From: JAGQRJ01 sp041402045 | GTDB lineage: Bacteria > Planctomycetota > J058 | Assembly: GCA_041402045.1 (NCBI GenBank) | Contig: JAWKSZ010000081.1 | Coordinates: 1 to 36,481 of the forward strand | Direction: 5' to 3' | DNA length: 36,481 nt | In this document: in pieces, positions 32,414 through 36,481 of the stretch | Numbering within the stretch: the stretch's first letter is position 1 | Layout of the letters: each line of letters opens with the position of its first letter | Program-made: the position numbers and the translations under genes | Notes under the pieces: generated by a model | What the model was told of the DNA's origin: nothing | What the model saw: only the letters and a program-made list of their open reading frames with translations | The model's database searches: none

Positions 32414-34687
32414 CTATTTGGGGGGCTCGGCTCTGGTCCGCGCGTCCTGCTCCAGCCAGTCCGTGGCGCGGATCGCGTGGTGGCTCCCGGGTTGGGTGCG
32501 GCGCAGGAGCTCGTGCATGGTCTCCCGGGCGAGCTCCGGGCGCCCGGTCGAGGCGTAGGCCAGGCCACGGTTGAAGCGCATGGCGTGCTGGTCCGGGTCC
32601 CGGGCGAGGATCCAGGTGTAGTCGGCGATCGCGGCGTCGTAGTCCTCCAGGCGGTGGTAGCACTGCGCCCGGCCGACCCGGGGGGCGAGGCTCTCGGGCT
32701 CGATCTGGCTGACCTTGGTGTAGGCGTCCCGCGCCGCGGCGAAGTCCTGGAGCTTGTAGTGACACGCCGCGACCTGGGTCCAGCCGGACACGCTCTCCGG
32801 CTCGACGGAGATCAGCTTGCGCGCGTCGGCCAGCGACGCCTCGTAGCGGCCTAGCTGGAACAGCGCCAGGGAGCGGTTGTTGAGCGCGGCGCGGTTGTTG
32901 GGGTCGAGGGCCAGCACCGAGTCCAGGTCGTTGAGCTCCTCGGTCGCGTGGCCCGCCACCGAGTGGGCGGTGGAGCGCGCGAAGAGCAGGGACGTGTCCT
33001 GGGGAGCGCGCGCCAGGGCGGACTCGAGCACGGCGAGGGCGTCGTCGGTCTGCTCCAGCTCGGTCAGGGCGTTCGCCAGGGTCTCGGAGATCCGCGGGTC
33101 AGCGGCCTCGGTCCCACGCCACACCAGGGTCAGGGGCGCGACCGCCTCGGCGTAGCGCTTCGCGCCGAACAGGAGCTGACCCTGCACGTAGGCCAGGTCG
33201 AGCTGCTCGGGGTCTCGCGCGCGCGCCACACCGAGCACGGCGAGGGCGTCGTCCACCCGACGGAGCTGCGCGAGGCAGCGCGCGAGGTGCACCGCGTCCT
33301 CGGAGCCGGACTCGAGGTCCCAGGCCTGCTGGAGCTGGGGGAGCGCGTCGCTCCAGCGCTGGATCTTCGCCAGCGTGCGTCCGTAGCTCCGGCGCAAGCT
33401 CGCCAGCTCGGGGTGCGCGGAGACGCCGAGGGCCAGGACCTCCAGCGCGTCCTCGGTGCGCTCCTGGAGCGCGTAGATCACGGCGAGCTGCTGGCAGGCC
33501 TGCGGGCGCGGGTCGCGGGCGATCGCCCGGCGCAGGACCTCGAACTGGCGGGGGTCCTCGAGCTGGTTCATGGCCTGCCACAGGCCGTGGAGCGCGTCAG
33601 GGTCGTCGGCGTCCAGCGTCAGCGCGCGTTCGTACTCGGCGCGCGCGGCGTCCCAGTCCTTGCGGGAGGCCGCGAGGCGGGCGGCCTCGAGCACGTCGGC
33701 CAGCGACTCGACCACCACCGGGTCCTCGACCGGGTCCTCCACGGCGACGGTCGGCGCCGCGCGCTGGCGCAGGGTGGCGACCGCGACCAGGAGCAGGAGC
33801 AAGACCACGACCAGGCTCACGAGCAGGGGCCAGGGCCGGGCGGGGCCGCGCGCCGAGGGGACCTCGAACCGGCTCGAGCCGCGGAGGAAGTCCTCGAGGT
33901 CGCGGAGCACCACCGCGCAGGACCGATAGCGATCGCGGAGCTCGGGGCGCAGGCAGCGCTCGACCAGAGAGGCCAGCTCTCGCGGTACGTCGGCGCGCAG
34001 GGAGCGGATCTTGGCCGGCGGCTTGTGGAGGTTGCTCACGACCTCGAGGATCGTGCCGCCCTCGACCGGCGCGCGCCCGGTGAGCGCGTAGTAGAGGGTG
34101 GCGCCCAGCCCGTAGACGTCGGTGGCCGGCCCCACGAGGTTCGCCTCCCCCATGGCCTGCTCTGGGGCGACGTAGCCCGGGGTGCCCATGAACCCGCCCT
34201 CGACCGTGAGCTGGGTCGTGTCCAGGGCCTCGTCCTTGGCCAGGCCGAAGTCGCCGAGGAACGCGTCGCCATCGGCGCGCAGCAGCACGTTGTCGGGCTT
34301 CACGTCGCGGTGCAGGATCCCCAGCTCGTGGGCCGCGTGCAGGGCGGAGGCGAGCTTGATCCCCAGCTCGGCGACCATGCTCGCGGGGAGCGGACCGCGG
34401 CTCTCGACCAGCTCGTCCAGCGACTTGCCCTCGACCAGGCTCATGACCAGGTAGGGGCGACCGTCGACCTCTCCGTAGGCGCGGATCGGGATCACGTTGG
34501 GGTGCTGCAGGCGCTGGAGGACCTGGACCTCGCGCTTGAAGCGGCTGAGGCGCTTGCGGTTGTGCGCGGCGAGCAGGAGCTTGATCGCCACGTGGGTCTG
34601 GGTCAGCGGATCCCAGGCCTTGAACACGACGCCCATGCCGCCGCGCCCCAGCTCCCCGATCACCTGGTAGTGCTCGACCCGCTGCAT
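32414..34687 (-). CDS. Ser/Thr protein kinase with a membrane span and TPR repeats
   Basis: 757 residues from ATG 34687. Kinase domain about 8-270 with all key residues: LGRGGMGVVFKAW, VAIKLLL, ILHRDVKPDNVLL, LGDFGLAK, TPGYVAPEQA. This one should be active. One span at about 282-302 (VSLVVVLLLLLVAVATL). The outside part holds at least ten TPR-like repeats in which Ala/Leu/Tyr recur, for example DWDAARAEYERALTLDADDP and DFAAARDAYTKVSQIEPES. TPRs bind proteins, so this may sense a periplasmic or envelope partner. The next gene on the strand is a paralogue of the same layout. Confidence 0.94.
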   Translation of the reverse strand: MQRVEHYQVIGELGRGGMGVVFKAWDPLTQTHVAIKLLLAAHNRKRLSRFKREVQVLQRLQHPNVIPIRAYGEVDGRPYLVMSLVEGKSLDELVESRGPLPASMVAELGIKLASALHAAHELGILHRDVKPDNVLLRADGDAFLGDFGLAKDEALDTTQLTVEGGFMGTPGYVAPEQAMGEANLVGPATDVYGLGATLYYALTGRAPVEGGTILEVVSNLHKPPAKIRSLRADVPRELASLVERCLRPELRDRYRSCAVVLRDLEDFLRGSSRFEVPSARGPARPWPLLVSLVVVLLLLLVAVATLRQRAAPTVAVEDPVEDPVVVESLADVLEAARLAASRKDWDAARAEYERALTLDADDPDALHGLWQAMNQLEDPRQFEVLRRAIARDPRPQACQQLAVIYALQERTEDALEVLALGVSAHPELASLRRSYGRTLAKIQRWSDALPQLQQAWDLESGSEDAVHLARCLAQLRRVDDALAVLGVARARDPEQLDLAYVQGQLLFGAKRYAEAVAPLTLVWRGTEAADPRISETLANALTELEQTDDALAVLESALARAPQDTSLLFARSTAHSVAGHATEELNDLDSVLALDPNNRAALNNRSLALFQLGRYEASLADARKLISVEPESVSGWTQVAACHYKLQDFAAARDAYTKVSQIEPESLAPRVGRAQCYHRLEDYDAAIADYTWILARDPDQHAMRFNRGLAYASTGRPELARETMHELLRRTQPGSHHAIRATDWLEQDARTRAEPPK

Positions 34688-34738
34688 GCCTGGAGGGTGG
34701 CACGGGGCCCCCGGCTCGACCAGGCCGGGCAGACAGGC

Positions 34739-34752
34739 GTCGGCGGGCCGAC
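34739..34752. repeat. Short inverted repeat between the two kinase-TPR genes
   Basis: GTCGGC and GCCGAC flank two bases in the 82-base gap between the two paralogues. It has no T-run. It could weakly slow transcription, but a promoter or simple GC composition is equally possible. Confidence 0.3.
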
Positions 34753-34769
34753 GGCTTTCTGCGGGCCGG

Positions 34770-36481
34770 CTACTCGCGCTGTGCGGCCTCTCGCGTCCAC
34801 TTCTCGATCCAGTAGCGGGCCACGTCCTGGCGCTTCTCGTCCTGGGGGGACTCGCGCTGCAGGGCGCGCATGGTCTCGAGCGCCAGGTCGCGGCGCCCCG
34901 CGCTGTCGTAGGTCATGGCCAGGTTGAAGCGCACCGACCCGTGGCTGGGATCCTCGCGCGGGGTCCGCGCCAGGGCCCAGGTGAAGTCCGCGATCGCGAG
35001 GTCCCACTCGCCGAGGAGCTGGGCGGCCTGGCCGCGGCCGATCCGCAGCGGCGCGCGCTCGGGGGCCAGCTCGATCGCGCGGGCGAAGGCGTCCCGGGCC
35101 AGCGCGTTCTGCTCGAGGGCGAACGCGCTGCCGCCGACCTGGGTCCAGGCGTCCACCGAGCCAGGGACCAAGGCGACCTCGCGCTGGGCGTCGCGGAGCG
35201 CGAGCTCGTACTCGCCGCGGCTGAAGTGGACCACCGAGCGGTTGTGGAGGGCCGTGGGGTGATCGGGATCCAGGGCCAGGATCGCGCTCAGGTCGGCGAG
35301 CTCGGCCTCGGGGTTCCCCATGTCGTCGTGGAGCAGGGCGCGCGAGAGCAGGAGCTGGAGGTCCTCGGGGGACTCGCCCAGGGCGCGGTCCAGGACGACC
35401 CGCGCCTCCTCGTAGGCGCCGGTCTCGCGCAGCGCCTCGGTGAGGAGGGGGATCAACGGCGGATACTCGCCGTCGCAGAGCACGTAGGCCCGACGCAGCT
35501 CGGGGAGCGCTTCCTGGAAGCGATCGAGGCGCACGAGGGTGTAGCCAAGGAAGTAGCAGGCCTGGAGCGAGTCCGGCTGACGACGAACCGCGGCCGCGAA
35601 TCGCGGGAGCGCCTCTTGCTCGCGGCCGAGGCGATTCAGCACACCGCCGAGCAGCATGTCGAGCCTGAAGGAGGGCTCGCTCGCCGCGGCCTCGGCCAGG
35701 AGCGGGAGGGCTTCGGCGTCGCGCTCTGCCAGGTGCAGGCGCTGTCCGAGTTGCTCGAGCAGCGCCGGCGCGCCGGGGAGCGCGCGCAGCCCCTCGCGGA
35801 GCAGGGCCTCGATCCGCGGGGGTGGGTCCCCGCGCTGTTGCGCCGCCGCCAGCAGGAACAGGTAGGCGTCGACCCGCGGCTCCGCGTCGACCGCGCGCCG
35901 CGCCGCCGCCTCCGCCCCGTCCGCGCCGAGCTCGCGCAGCGCGTGCCAGAGCCCATGCAGGGCCTCGGGGTCGGCGGGGCGCTCGCGCAGGAGCTCGTCG
36001 TAGTGCGCGCGCGCGGCGACCCAGTCGCCAGCGTCCGCGGCCGCGCGCGCGGCTCGCCGCGTCTGGTCACTCGAGTCCGCGGGCGGGAGCGCGGGGGGGG
36101 GCGTCGGCGGTGGGGGTGAGGTCCCTCGCGGGGCGCGCGGCCAGAGCGCGACCGCACCCGCCGCGAGGGCGAGCAGGACGGCCGCCCCCCCGAGCCAGGT
36201 CCGGCGACGGCGCTCCTCGGCGTGGGGCGTGTTCAGGTCGCCCGCCAGGAAGCGCGCCAGGTCGCGGGCGACCAGGCCGCAGTCCCGATAGCGCTCTGCC
36301 ACGGGGCCGCGCAGGCAGCGGTGCACGAGCCCCGCGAGGGGGGCGGGGAGGTCTGGCCGCAGCGAGGTGAGGGGGACGGGGGGCTTCTGCAGGTTGTCGA
36401 GGACCTCGAACACGGTGCTGCCCGGCACCGGGGGGCGCCCGCTGAGCGCGTGATACAGCGTCGCGCCGAGGCCGTAGACGT
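34770..36481 (-). CDS. Ser/Thr kinase with membrane span and TPR repeats (partial, cut by the right edge)
   Basis: The open frame reaches the window edge with the end of the kinase domain: VYGLGATLYHALSGRPPVPG, LNTP and RPDLPAPLAGLVHRCLRG. The catalytic loop and ATP site lie outside. One span near LGGAAVLLALAAGAVALWP leads to a Pro-rich linker and then TPR repeats (EWDLAIADFTWALARTPRED, FNLAMTYDSAGRRDLALETM). The order kinase, span, TPR matches the neighbour at 32414-34687 and several segments align (AIADFTWALARTP with AIADYTWILARDP; NRSVVHFSRGEYELAL with NRSLALFQLGRYEASL), so they are tandem paralogues. Stop at 34770. Confidence 0.92.
   Translation of the reverse strand, partial: VYGLGATLYHALSGRPPVPGSTVFEVLDNLQKPPVPLTSLRPDLPAPLAGLVHRCLRGPVAERYRDCGLVARDLARFLAGDLNTPHAEERRRRTWLGGAAVLLALAAGAVALWPRAPRGTSPPPPTPPPALPPADSSDQTRRAARAAADAGDWVAARAHYDELLRERPADPEALHGLWHALRELGADGAEAAARRAVDAEPRVDAYLFLLAAAQQRGDPPPRIEALLREGLRALPGAPALLEQLGQRLHLAERDAEALPLLAEAAASEPSFRLDMLLGGVLNRLGREQEALPRFAAAVRRQPDSLQACYFLGYTLVRLDRFQEALPELRRAYVLCDGEYPPLIPLLTEALRETGAYEEARVVLDRALGESPEDLQLLLSRALLHDDMGNPEAELADLSAILALDPDHPTALHNRSVVHFSRGEYELALRDAQREVALVPGSVDAWTQVGGSAFALEQNALARDAFARAIELAPERAPLRIGRGQAAQLLGEWDLAIADFTWALARTPREDPSHGSVRFNLAMTYDSAGRRDLALETMRALQRESPQDEKRQDVARYWIEKWTREAAQRE

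Noticed and set aside
34686..36119. Long plus-strand frames opposite the two kinase-TPR genes
   Set aside because: High-GC third-position bias creates open antisense frames; no domain or motif is found in them.

Overview
This is a very GC-rich, gene-dense bacterial chromosome segment that is mostly housekeeping and signalling genes. I see no phage genes, transposase, CRISPR array, rRNA or tRNA. The number of Ser/Thr kinase-like proteins (four genes, five kinase domains), kinases fused to TPR repeats, an FHA protein, a tandem STAS protein, frequent GTG/TTG starts and a bacterial histone suggest an uncultured high-GC lineage, most likely Planctomycetota, with Myxococcota as an alternative. This placement is inference; no marker here settles it.

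Layout. 1-5745 (minus strand): a membrane von Willebrand A (vWA) protein, the sulfoxide reductase MsrP (frameshifted), a small membrane protein, a B3/B4-domain protein, a single-span membrane protein, an ECF sigma factor and its zinc-finger anti-sigma factor, which runs off the left edge. 5854-11213 (plus strand): a small histone-fold protein with a strong terminator, a CbpA-type DnaJ, a membrane protein with HEAT-like repeats, YgfZ, a lipoprotein metallophosphoesterase broken by about seven indels, and a PfkB sugar kinase. 11215-17784 (minus strand): a small zinc-binding protein, a PTS IIA-type protein beside a membrane Ser/Thr kinase, an anchored helical protein, a cysteine desulfurase, an NAD-dependent epimerase-like protein and a tandem STAS protein. 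17820-24479 (minus strand): a tightly coupled run of FHA-phosphatase, carA, purA, uppS, cdsA, phoH (ybeZ) and ybeY, with the STAS gene 35 bp behind ybeY. 24548-28209 (minus strand): an Hsp70 without the usual lid, PepQ and a lipoprotein with a zinc ribbon. 28363-30706 (plus strand): a TerB-like protein and a double kinase-like protein. 30711-36481 (minus strand): a zinc ribbon protein, Dus, SUI1/YciH and two tandem paralogous kinase-TM-TPR proteins, the second cut by the right edge.

How the genes relate. Translational coupling is common: at least nine neighbouring pairs overlap by the 4-base ATGA/GTGA/TTGA pattern and one by TAGTG. The FHA-phosphatase and the STAS protein bracket nucleotide (carA, purA), cell-envelope lipid (uppS, cdsA) and RNA-maintenance (phoH, ybeY) genes, so a partner-switch signal could be co-expressed with growth functions. 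The Hsp70 is divergent from the TerB-like/double-kinase pair; this is the best candidate for an undescribed functional unit. The histone-fold gene is the clearest single protein of unusual interest.

Caution. Three genes carry frameshifts (msrP, the metallophosphoesterase, carA). carA is normally essential and its break lies at a G5 run, and the other breaks leave every catalytic motif readable. At least some are therefore probably sequencing or assembly errors rather than gene decay.
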